Shown here piece by piece: positions 1 to 5,049 of a stretch of DNA of 5,049 nt. Below the pieces are notes generated by a model. It did not search any database. It worked only from the letters and a program-made list of their open reading frames with translations, and was not told where the DNA came from. The translations under genes and the position numbers were made by a program. How positions within the stretch are numbered: position 1 is the stretch's first letter; each line of letters begins with the position of its first letter. The DNA comes from Planctomycetota bacterium (lineage in GTDB: Bacteria > Planctomycetota > MHYJ01 > JACPRB01). The stretch covers positions 1 through 5,049 of the forward strand of contig JAHFOZ010000009.1 of NCBI GenBank assembly GCA_023261405.1. The letters are read 5' to 3'.

Positions 1-34
1 TACGCGGTCCCGGCGCCGGCCTGAGGGCCCGCGC

Positions 35-235
35 TCAGAGGAGCTGCGCGAGCAGGGTGCGGGCGGGCACCACCGCGGGGTCCCGGCGGCTGAAGCAGTC
101 GGCGCGCACGGGGTCGGCCTCCAGCACCGCGTGGAAGGCGTGCGGGGCGCCGGTCGCTTTCTGGAAGTGGGACAGGGCGGGACTCAGGGCCGTCGCGGAC
201 CTCTTTACGCTATGTCGTAAAATGGTCAAGACCAT
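35..235 (-). CDS. Unrecognised 66-aa ORF, possibly the C-terminal remnant of a larger gene
   Basis: I do not recognise this protein. From about residue 12 onward the frame reads like real coding sequence. In the stretch beginning HFQKATGAPH and ending ARTLLAQLL almost every codon ends in G or C, as in the confirmed genes nearby, and the frame ends in TGA at 35-37. The first 10 or so codons (about 205-235) are AT-rich and lie inside a palindrome. The only ATG has no Shine-Dalgarno, and the frame is closed by a stop at 245-247. An AAAGAGG-like ribosome site sits at about 199-205 (minus), but no ATG, GTG or TTG follows it in frame at a normal distance. The simplest reading is a gene tail cut off at its 5' end. 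A genuine small gene is possible. No signal peptide, membrane segment or known motif is visible. Confidence 0.35.
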   Translation of the reverse strand: MVLTILRHSVKRSATALSPALSHFQKATGAPHAFHAVLEADPVRADCFSRRDPAVVPARTLLAQLL

Positions 236-242
236 TTTACGA
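215..242. repeat. AT-rich 13-bp inverted repeat with 2-bp spacer, candidate operator
   Basis: The left arm TCGTAAAATGGTC (215-227) and right arm GACCATTTTACGA (230-242) are perfect reverse complements separated by AA. Four further outer bases (TATG at 211-214, CATA at 248-251) also pair if 243-247 is bulged. The arms are much richer in A and T than the surrounding DNA. On the minus strand the centre supplies a TTGACC hexamer like a -35 box, with a weak TAAAGA 16 bases downstream. The TGGTC/GACCA half-sites resemble GntR/FadR-type operators in style, but the even-numbered spacing does not fit the usual consensus. Neither strand has a T-run after the stem, so a terminator is unlikely. The repeat is seen directly; the operator role is inferred. 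Confidence 0.6.
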
Positions 243-340
243 TATCACATATTCTGGTCAGCCCCCCTGCCTCGAGCTTTGGAGACATCCTCGCCCTATC
301 CCCGCCTCTTGCCCCTGTCCCCGGAATCTACGGTACCTTT

Positions 341-376
341 GCCGGCCCCGGCGAGGTCGCCCCTCCGGGGAGGGGC
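341..376 (-). terminator. Tandem GC-rich hairpins after the SGNH hydrolase gene, weak terminator candidate
   Basis: A perfect 8-bp stem (GCCCCTCC at 359-366, GGAGGGGC at 369-376) lies 5 bases past the hydrolase stop codon on the minus strand. A second 5-bp stem follows (GCCGG at 341-345, CCGGC at 348-352). The next minus-strand bases are AAAGG, so there is no U-tract. If this ends the DUF1080-SGNH transcript it does so without a classic tail, or it only protects the 3' end. The remaining bases between 243 and 381 show no coding signal. Confidence 0.4.
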
Positions 377-381
377 CAGGG

Positions 382-1017
382 CTACTTCGCCGGCGCGAGG
401 AACGGCTTGACGATCCCCGACACCAGCGCGTACCCGTCCGGGTTCATGTGGAGGCCGTCCTTGAGGAGCAGCTCGGGCCGCGGCTTCCCCTCCGCGGAGC
501 GCATCTTCGAGGCGATGTCGATGTAGCCGAGGCGCTCGTCGGTCTTCGCATGGGCCTCGATCAGCGCGTTCAGCTTCGTCGTCTTCTCCACCTGCGCCGC
601 GCGCGCCACGTTCGGGTAGAGCGAGAGGTAGAGGACCTTCGTCTTCGGGAGCGCGTCGTGCACCTTCTTCACGAAGGCCTTGTAGTCCCCGAAGACCGCT
701 TCGGGGTCCTTCCCCGCGTTGATGTCGTTGCCGCCGGCGAAGAGGAGGACGAGGCGCGGCTTGTGCGGGAGGACGATCCGGTCGGCGTACTTCACGGAGT
801 CGGCGATCTCGGAGCCCCCGAAGCCGCGGTTGATCACCGGGAGGTCCGGAAAGCTTTCCTTCACCTTCCACATCCGGATGGTGGAGCTGCCCACAAAGAC
901 GATCCCGCCCTGCGGCGGCGCGCTCTCCTTGTCCTTCGCCTCGAAGGCGGCGATGTCCTTCTCCCACTTGTCCTGAGCCTGGAGGAGGAGCGCGAGCGCG
1001 AACGCCAGGAGTCTCAT
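382..1017 (-). CDS. Secreted SGNH/GDSL-family hydrolase (acylhydrolase/esterase)
   Basis: A 211-aa serine esterase-type enzyme of the SGNH superfamily, close in motif style to the GDSL/PAF-acetylhydrolase-like group. Residues 1-14 (MRLLAFALALLLQA) form a short Sec signal with likely cleavage after Ala14, so the enzyme works outside the cytoplasm. Block I is FVGSSTIRMW, with Ser45 as the likely nucleophile. Block II is NRGFGGS (63-69, oxyanion Gly). Block III is GGND (95-98, Asn97). Block V is DGLH (187-190), giving Asp187 and His190 of the triad. All the key residues are present and the length is normal. The start is fixed by the signal peptide and by the ATGA overlap (1014-1017) with the upstream DUF1080 gene, which implies translational coupling. 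A GGGGA sits just before the ATG. The substrate cannot be read from sequence. Given its partner, removal of acyl groups from a carbohydrate is plausible, but this is inference. Confidence 0.93.
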   Translation of the reverse strand: MRLLAFALALLLQAQDKWEKDIAAFEAKDKESAPPQGGIVFVGSSTIRMWKVKESFPDLPVINRGFGGSEIADSVKYADRIVLPHKPRLVLLFAGGNDINAGKDPEAVFGDYKAFVKKVHDALPKTKVLYLSLYPNVARAAQVEKTTKLNALIEAHAKTDERLGYIDIASKMRSAEGKPRPELLLKDGLHMNPDGYALVSGIVKPFLAPAK

Positions 1018-1946
1018 GGCTTCCCCACCGCCTTCACCCAGATGTTCCGGTAGCGCACCGGGTTCCCGTGGTCCTGGAACTGGAACCCGCCCTTCTTCGC
1101 GGCCTTCTCGATCTCGACGGCGTCGTGGATCCTGATCCCGTTGTGGTGCACCGTGAGCCTCGGCTTCCCCGAGGGCTTGCCGTCCTTCATCTCGACCCGG
1201 TACTCCATGTCGTAGGTCTGCCACTCGAGCGGCGGGAGGGAGGCGAGGGAGAAGACGTCGAACGCGTCGGGGTCCTTGTACTTGTAGAGCCCGCCGCAGC
1301 CGCCGCCCGTGTAGGTGGGGTCGCCGAACGAGTCGAGGACCTGGACCTCGTCGCCGTTGGGCAGGTAGCAGCCGCTGTTGCCCCGCCCCTGGCCGCGCGC
1401 CGCGGGCATCAGCGGGCACATGAACTCGACGTGAAAGTCGAAACCCCCATCGAATTGCTGTTTCGACGACATGCCCCCCTTGGGGACCTGGATCGAGCCG
1501 TCGTCCCCGGCCTGCCAGTCGGCCTCCTGGCCGTCCTTGTCCTTGCCCTTGCTCAGCTCGCCGAAATTCTTCCCGTCGAGGAGCACCACGGCGCCCTCCG
1601 GCGGTTTCTTCCCGAGCGTGGGGGATTTCCTCTGCACGCGCTTGAGCTCGAGGGCCGCGTCGCCGCACTTCCCGCTCAGCGTCCCCGCGGTCCAGGCGGC
1701 CGTCTCGCCCCCCTTCCCGGAGAACGCGGCGCCCTCCCCCTCGATCTTGCCGTCCAGTTCCACCTTGGAGAGCTTGCCGTCCGTGCCGGTGACCCGGAGG
1801 TAGGCCTTGAAGCCTCCCTTCCCCGTGGCCACCACGCGCGCCTCGGCCTTCGCGTCCTTCAGGGTCCCCTCGTACAGCCCCTGCACCGCCGCCTCTTCGG
1901 GAGGCGCGGCGAGGAGCAGGCAGGCCGCCAGCAGCACGCGGGTCAT
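1014..1946 (-). CDS. Secreted DUF1080 (3-keto-disaccharide hydrolase family) protein with extra N-terminal domain
   Basis: A 310-aa protein. Residues 1 to about 15 (MTRVLLAACLLLAAP) look like a Sec signal. LAAC occurs at residues 6-9 but is too close to the start for a normal lipobox. Residues 22-105 form a beta-rich module (GLYEGTLKD through LELKRV) seen in front of some DUF1080 domains. Residues 115-308 are the DUF1080 domain (PF06439, concanavalin-like fold). They include VVLLDGKNF, FHVEFMCP, GNSGCYL (189-195), EVQVLDSFG (200-208), EWQTYDMEYR (241-250), HHNGIRIHD (267-275) and QDHGNPVRYRNIWV (291-304). Members of this family hydrolyse 3-keto-glycosides or bind glycans; the exact substrate is unknown. 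Cys193 and Cys217 flank the conserved core and could form a disulfide after export. The start is chosen from the signal peptide and a strong GGAGGA 4 bases upstream. A longer in-frame start inside nadE is unlikely. Confidence 0.93.
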   Translation of the reverse strand: MTRVLLAACLLLAAPPEEAAVQGLYEGTLKDAKAEARVVATGKGGFKAYLRVTGTDGKLSKVELDGKIEGEGAAFSGKGGETAAWTAGTLSGKCGDAALELKRVQRKSPTLGKKPPEGAVVLLDGKNFGELSKGKDKDGQEADWQAGDDGSIQVPKGGMSSKQQFDGGFDFHVEFMCPLMPAARGQGRGNSGCYLPNGDEVQVLDSFGDPTYTGGGCGGLYKYKDPDAFDVFSLASLPPLEWQTYDMEYRVEMKDGKPSGKPRLTVHHNGIRIHDAVEIEKAAKKGGFQFQDHGNPVRYRNIWVKAVGKP

Positions 1947-1950
1947 CAGT

Positions 1951-1956
1951 TCCTCC
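1951..1956 (-). promoter_or_regulatory. Shine-Dalgarno of the DUF1080 gene
   Basis: Minus-strand GGAGGA followed by ACTG and then the ATG at 1946 is a near-ideal ribosome binding site. It decides the start of the DUF1080 gene against the upstream in-frame ATG at 2186. Confidence 0.8.
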
Positions 1957-1970
1957 GAAATTCGACATCC

Positions 1971-2000
1971 ACTATACGCCGCCAGCCGGGGAGAAGTGAA
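1971..2000 (-). promoter_or_regulatory. Sigma70-like promoter for the DUF1080-SGNH operon
   Basis: In the 74-bp gap after nadE the minus strand carries TTCACT (1995-2000, 4 of 6 matches to TTGACA), an 18-bp spacer and TATAGT (1971-1976, 5 of 6 matches to TATAAT). Transcription would start near 1964 and give a leader of about 17 nt holding the GGAGGA site. No hairpin terminator for nadE is seen in this gap, so read-through from nadE is also possible. Confidence 0.55.
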
Positions 2001-2020
2001 GATCGCGGGCGAAGCGGAGC

Positions 2021-3949
2021 TCAGAGGCCGTCGATCTCCGCGAGCAGGGCGGACGGATCGACCTCGTCGGGCATGCGGAGGTCGCCGCGGGGGGAGAGGC
2101 TCACCGTGCCCACCTTGGGGCCGGGCGGCAGCGTCGTGCGCTTGAATTGCTGTCGGTAGAAGCGCTCCACGAAGAGCCGCAGCCACTTCTTGATCGCCGG
2201 CCGGTCGAACTCCTTCGCGAAGGCGAGCTGCGCGAGCACGAAGACCTTCCGCGGGGAGTATCCGTTCCGCACGTGATGGTACAGGAAGAAATCATGCAGT
2301 ACGTAGGGGCCGATCAGGTCCTCCGTGGACTGGCCGATCCCGCCGTCCGGCTTCGGCGGCAGGAGTTCCGGCGAAATTGTCGTGGCCAGGATCGCCTCGA
2401 GCACCTCCCGCACGGGCGCGTCGGCGAGCGTGCGCGCGTACCAGCCCACCAGGTGCTTCACCAGCGTCTTGGGCACCGAGGCGTTCACCCCGTAGTTCGC
2501 CATGTGGTCCGCGTTGAACGTGCACCAGCCCAGCGCCAGCTCCGAGAGGTCGCCCGTCCCCACCACGATCCCCCGGTGCTTGTTCGCGAGGTCGAAGAGG
2601 ATCTGCGTCCGCTCCCGGGCCTGCGCGTTCTCGAAGACCACGCTGTGGTCCTTCGGATCGTGGCCGATGTCCCTGAAGTGCTGCTCCACGGCCGCCGCGA
2701 TCGGGATCTCGCGGAACCCGATTCCGAGGCCTTTGGCCAGCCGCGCCGCCGAGCCCCGCGTTTGCCCCGTCGTCCCCGGACCGGGCATGCTCACGCCCAG
2801 GATGGCCGAGGGCGGCCGGCCCAGGCGCTTCATCGCCTGCGCCGCCACGAGGAGCGCGAGTGTCGAGTCGAGTCCGCCCGAGACGCCGATCAGCGCCGTC
2901 TCCGACCGGCTCGTCTCGAGCCGCCGGGCGAGCCCCGTGGACTGGATCGCGAGGATCTCCTCCGCCCGCGCGTCCACCGTCGCCGGGCTGTCGGGGACGA
3001 AGGGGGCACGGGCGTACTTCCGCTCCAGCGAGCCGAGAGGCGTGGTCGCCCCCAGGCGCACGACCGAATACCCGGCCGGCGCGGGGCTGCAGCCGAACGT
3101 GATGTTCCGCGCCCGCTCGTGCAGGAGGCGCTCCACGTCGAGGTCGGCCCGGATCATCGAGCCCTCGGCCGCGAACCGCGGGCCCTCCGCCAGCAGCGTC
3201 CCGTCCTCCGCCGCGAGCGCGTGGCCGCCGAAGACGATGTCCTTGGTGGACTCGCCCGGGCCGCAGGAGACATAGACGTAGGCCGCGTTCAGGCGCGCCG
3301 ACTGCTGCCGCACCAGGTCGCGGCGGTAGTCCGCCTTGGCCACGAGCTCGTTGCTCGCCGAGAGGTTGAAGAGGACCGAGGCCCCCGCCAGCGCGTGCGC
3401 GCAGCTCGGGGGCACGGGCGCCCAGAGGTCCTCGCACACCTCGACCGCGAACGTCATGCGGCCGAGCTCGAAGAGCTGCCGCGTCGAGAGCCGGAACTCG
3501 CCCAGGAGGTCGTCGGCGACGGCGACGTCCGCGTCCCCGCCCGGGACGAACCAGCGGCGCTCGTAGAACTCGCCATAGTTCGGGAGATGCGTCTTCGGGA
3601 CCGCGCCGCGCACGCGGCCGCCGTGGAGGACGAACGCGGCGTTGTAGAGCCTCCCGTCCGTCGTGCGGTACGGCGCGCCCACGAGGAGCGCGAGCGGCAG
3701 GTCGGCGGTGCGCACCGCCAGCCAGCCCAGCGCCTCGCGGCTGCGCGCGAGCAGGTCCTCCGAGTGGAAGAGGTCCTCGCAGCTGTAGCCGGAGACCGCC
3801 AGCTCCGGGAAGAGCGCCACGGCGGCCTGTGCCGCGGCGGCGCGCCCGGCCCAGTCCAGGATCGTCCGCGCGTTCTTCGCGGGATCGGCCAGGTGGAGCG
3901 GCGGCTGCAGCGCCGCCACGCGCACGAAGCCCAGCTCGGAAAAGTCCAT
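2021..3949 (-). CDS. nadE: Glutamine-dependent NAD(+) synthetase
   Basis: A 642-aa cytoplasmic enzyme that makes NAD from nicotinic acid adenine dinucleotide, ATP and glutamine, the last step of NAD synthesis. The N-terminal nitrilase-like glutaminase domain (about 8-285) has the Glu-Lys-Cys triad: Glu49 in FPELAVSGY, Lys119 in VPKTHLPNY and Cys172 in VEVCEDLW. The C-terminal synthetase domain (about 325-620) has the ATP-pyrophosphatase loop SGGLDS (357-362). It also has GTGDLSELALGWCTFNADHMANYGVNASVPKT-type motifs spanning about 464-495. The N-terminal start MDFSELGFVRVA and the length resemble the Mycobacterium tuberculosis two-domain type (about 680 aa), in which ammonia is channelled between the sites. 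No key residue is missing. The start has no Shine-Dalgarno and lies only a few bases from a likely -10 box, so the mRNA may have a very short leader. Its function looks unconnected to the neighbouring exported proteins. Confidence 0.97.
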   Translation of the reverse strand: MDFSELGFVRVAALQPPLHLADPAKNARTILDWAGRAAAAQAAVALFPELAVSGYSCEDLFHSEDLLARSREALGWLAVRTADLPLALLVGAPYRTTDGRLYNAAFVLHGGRVRGAVPKTHLPNYGEFYERRWFVPGGDADVAVADDLLGEFRLSTRQLFELGRMTFAVEVCEDLWAPVPPSCAHALAGASVLFNLSASNELVAKADYRRDLVRQQSARLNAAYVYVSCGPGESTKDIVFGGHALAAEDGTLLAEGPRFAAEGSMIRADLDVERLLHERARNITFGCSPAPAGYSVVRLGATTPLGSLERKYARAPFVPDSPATVDARAEEILAIQSTGLARRLETSRSETALIGVSGGLDSTLALLVAAQAMKRLGRPPSAILGVSMPGPGTTGQTRGSAARLAKGLGIGFREIPIAAAVEQHFRDIGHDPKDHSVVFENAQARERTQILFDLANKHRGIVVGTGDLSELALGWCTFNADHMANYGVNASVPKTLVKHLVGWYARTLADAPVREVLEAILATTISPELLPPKPDGGIGQSTEDLIGPYVLHDFFLYHHVRNGYSPRKVFVLAQLAFAKEFDRPAIKKWLRLFVERFYRQQFKRTTLPPGPKVGTVSLSPRGDLRMPDEVDPSALLAEIDGL

Positions 3950-3983
3950 AAGGGCAGACTCATTCTACAGTATGATGGGCCGC
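3950..3983. promoter_or_regulatory. Compact divergent promoter region with back-to-back -10 boxes
   Basis: nadE (minus) and the lipoprotein gene (plus) diverge from this 34-bp gap. The plus strand has TATGAT at 3971-3976, which would place a transcription start at about 3984, on the ATG itself. The minus strand has TAGAAT (3967 down to 3962), which would start transcription near 3955, leaving about 6 nt before the nadE ATG at 3949. Neither start has a convincing Shine-Dalgarno, and clear -35 boxes are missing on both strands. Both mRNAs may be leaderless or nearly so. The hexamers are seen directly; the start sites are inferred. Confidence 0.45.
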
Positions 3984-4721
3984 ATGAAGTCCTTCTCCTG
4001 GCTGCCCCTCTGCCTGGCCGCCTGCGCGGGTGCGGAGACGCGGCCCGACGGTTCGTTCGAGTGCCGTCGCGCGTCGGGCCCCATCGTGATCGACGGCCGC
4101 GCGGACGAGGCGGCGTGGGCGCGCGCGCAGAGGGTGGACGGCTTCACGCTCCACTGGCTCGGCGAGAAGGCGCGTCCGGCGCGGACGGCGACCCGCGCGC
4201 GGCTGCTCTGGGACGACGAGGCCCTCTACTTCTTCGCCGAGATGGACGACGCCGACCTCTTCGCGCAGGTGAAGGAGCGCGACGGCATGACCTGGCTCGA
4301 CGACGTCTTCGAGCTGTTCTTCAAGCCCCACGCCGACCGGCCGGGCTACTATGAATTCCAGGTGAACCCGCTCAACACCCAGCTCGACATGTACCTCCCC
4401 GAGCGCGGCAAGGACGGGGGTTACGCGGTCCGCAAGAGCGACCGGGAGTTCGACTACCGATCGGCCGTGGTCCTGCGCGGCACGCTCAACAAGAAGGACG
4501 ACCAGGACCAGGGCTGGTCCTGCGAGGGGAGGATCGCCTGGAGCGGCTTCGCCCCCACGGGCGGCGCCCCGGCCCCCGGGGCGGTGTGGGCCTTCGCCCT
4601 CTGCCGCTACGACTATTCCAGGGACTTCCCCAAGGGGCCGGAGCTCTCCTCGTCCGCCCCTCTCACCCAGCCCAGCTTCCACCGCCACGAGGATTACGCG
4701 CCGCTCCGATTCGTGAGATGA
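3984..4721 (+). CDS. CBM9-like carbohydrate-binding lipoprotein
   Basis: A 245-aa protein. Residues 1-14 form a lipoprotein signal: MKSFSWLPLC then LAAC with Cys14 as the lipidated residue, so the mature protein is probably membrane-anchored outside the cytoplasm. The rest is one carbohydrate-binding family 9-like domain. It has the family opening IDGRADEAAW (36-45), RLLWDDEALYFFAEMDD (73-89), DDVFELFFKP (106-115), EFQVNPLNTQLD (124-135), the segment GWSCEGRIAWSGF (177-189), and VWAFALCRYDYS (201-212). The end is PSFHRHEDYAPLRF (230-243), where related proteins have a His-x-x-Glu-x-(Phe/Tyr)-Gly-like close. No catalytic domain is attached, so binding of a saccharide is the expected role; the ligand is unknown. 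ATGs at 3972 and 3975 are alternative in-frame starts and would only lengthen the signal. I prefer 3984 for the compact lipoprotein signal and the TATGAT box 7 bases before it. The gene overlaps the next ORF by ATGA. Confidence 0.85.
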   Translation: MKSFSWLPLCLAACAGAETRPDGSFECRRASGPIVIDGRADEAAWARAQRVDGFTLHWLGEKARPARTATRARLLWDDEALYFFAEMDDADLFAQVKERDGMTWLDDVFELFFKPHADRPGYYEFQVNPLNTQLDMYLPERGKDGGYAVRKSDREFDYRSAVVLRGTLNKKDDQDQGWSCEGRIAWSGFAPTGGAPAPGAVWAFALCRYDYSRDFPKGPELSSSAPLTQPSFHRHEDYAPLRFVR

Positions 4722-4843
4722 ACGCGAAGCTGTGGATGAACAGCTCGATCCCCGGCGGCATCGTCCGGATGGAACTCGAAGGCGCGGGGGAGAACAAGTT
4801 CAAGGTCGGCCTCGGGCTCGTCGAATTCGGTGCCAAGAAGTGA
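4718..4843 (+). CDS. Small 41-aa ORF translationally coupled to the CBM9-like gene
   Basis: I cannot assign a function. The ATG overlaps the TGA of the preceding lipoprotein gene (ATGA at 4718-4721), the classic layout for coupled translation. Codon third positions are strongly G or C (exceptions are mainly GAA and one GGT), as expected for real coding DNA in this genome. The product begins MNAKLWMNSSIPGGIVRMEL and ends LGLVEFGAKK. The W..SSIPGGIVRME pattern resembles the closing part of larger exported proteins I associate with Planctomycetes, so this may be a domain remnant or a free-standing version of such a tail. There is no signal peptide or membrane segment. It is short enough to be missed by gene finders. 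Confidence 0.5.
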   Translation: MNAKLWMNSSIPGGIVRMELEGAGENKFKVGLGLVEFGAKK

Positions 4844-4874
4844 GCTCCGCCGGCGTAAGGGATGAGAGACTTCG

Positions 4875-5049
4875 ATGGGCTGGCTGAAGAAGATCACGGG
4901 GAACGAGCAGAAGCCCGCTCCTCCTCCGAAAGCCGGGGACACGGCCCGGAAGGTCCGTGCCTCCGCCGACACCCACCTCCGCCGCGGCGTGGAGAAGATC
5001 AAGGGCGGCGACACGCAGGCCGCCATCGCCGCCTTCACCCGCGCGATCG
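4875..5049 (+). CDS. TPR-repeat protein, 5' part only (runs off the window)
   Basis: Fifty-eight codons are visible. The start MGWLKKITGN is followed by a Pro/Lys-rich linker (EQKPAPPPKAGD, 11-22). From about residue 31 a tetratricopeptide-like repeat begins, ADTHLRRGVEKIKGGDTQAA then IAAFTRAI, with the usual small residues (Gly38, Gly45, Ala50, Ala57) and Phe54. TPR proteins act as protein-interaction scaffolds; the partner is unknown. No signal peptide is seen, so the protein is probably cytoplasmic. A purine-rich GAGAG (4864-4868) precedes the ATG at a workable distance, and the competing ATG at 4862 opens a different, less plausible frame. The gap to the 41-aa ORF is 31 bp with no terminator, so the three plus-strand genes may form one operon. 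Confidence 0.7.
   Translation, partial: MGWLKKITGNEQKPAPPPKAGDTARKVRASADTHLRRGVEKIKGGDTQAAIAAFTRAI

Noticed and set aside
215..242. The palindrome as a dif/XerCD recombination site
   Set aside because: The length is 28 bp, but the arms do not match the TTATGTTAA-type XerD half-site, and true dif sites are not near-perfect palindromes with a 2-bp centre.
259..318. A minus-strand micro-ORF starting at about 297 (MSPKLEAGG...) that runs into the palindrome
   Set aside because: About 20 codons, no coding-like third-position bias, and it ends inside the palindrome. A GGCGAGG precedes the ATG, but that alone is not enough.
382..1968. The SGNH hydrolase as the end of a 528-aa protein
   Set aside because: The upstream 317 codons are an out-of-frame shadow of the DUF1080 gene. 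The signal peptide and ATGA overlap place the start at 1017.
1068..2159. A 363-codon plus-strand open frame opposite the DUF1080 gene
   Set aside because: Low-complexity Leu/Arg/Val composition mirroring the real minus-strand gene; no Shine-Dalgarno or family motif.
2147..4354. A 735-codon plus-strand open frame opposite nadE
   Set aside because: It is Arg/Ala/Val-rich, has no recognisable motif, and runs antisense to a clear NadE with all catalytic residues. High GC removes stop codons from the opposite strand, so such shadows are expected.
4710..4725. Programmed frameshift fusing the CBM9-like protein with the 41-aa ORF
   Set aside because: No slippery heptamer is visible before the stop, and the lipoprotein already ends with the normal closing motif of its family.

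Overview
The window is high-GC bacterial DNA, with nearly all codons in the real genes ending in G or C. The gene content is an exported DUF1080 protein with an extra N-terminal domain, an SGNH hydrolase, a CBM9-like lipoprotein, a TPR protein and a long glutamine-dependent NAD synthetase. Together these suggest a Planctomycetota-like organism, probably environmental. That is an inference from family composition. Another high-GC heterotroph, such as a relative of Acidobacteriota, Verrucomicrobiota or Myxococcota, cannot be excluded.

Layout from left to right. Positions 35-235 (minus) hold a 66-codon frame whose last 50 or so codons look truly coding but lack a convincing start. It may be the tail of a decayed gene. 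Just upstream of it, at 215-242, lies a near-perfect AT-rich palindrome that stands out from the GC-rich background. Positions 243-381 are non-coding and contain two GC-rich hairpins (341-376) at the end of the next unit. Positions 382-1946 (minus) are a two-gene operon with its own promoter and Shine-Dalgarno. A secreted DUF1080 (3-keto-disaccharide hydrolase family) protein is followed, with a 4-base ATGA overlap, by a secreted SGNH/GDSL hydrolase. Positions 2021-3949 (minus) encode a two-domain NadE. A 22-34 bp divergent gap at 3950-3983 separates nadE from a plus-strand run: a CBM9-like lipoprotein (3984-4721), a 41-codon micro-ORF overlapping it by 4 bases (4718-4843), and the start of a TPR protein that runs off the right edge (4875 onward).

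How the genes fit together: the DUF1080 and SGNH proteins both carry Sec-type signals. They probably act together outside the cytoplasm on a glycoside or acylated glycan. The CBM9-like lipoprotein is also exported and fits a saccharide-binding lifestyle. NadE is cytoplasmic housekeeping and shows no evident link to the others.

No CRISPR array, tRNA, rRNA, recognisable transposase or defence system is visible. Most of the window is ordinary. The points worth a second look are the palindrome with its gene remnant, the nearly leaderless divergent promoter pair, and the translationally coupled 41-aa ORF.
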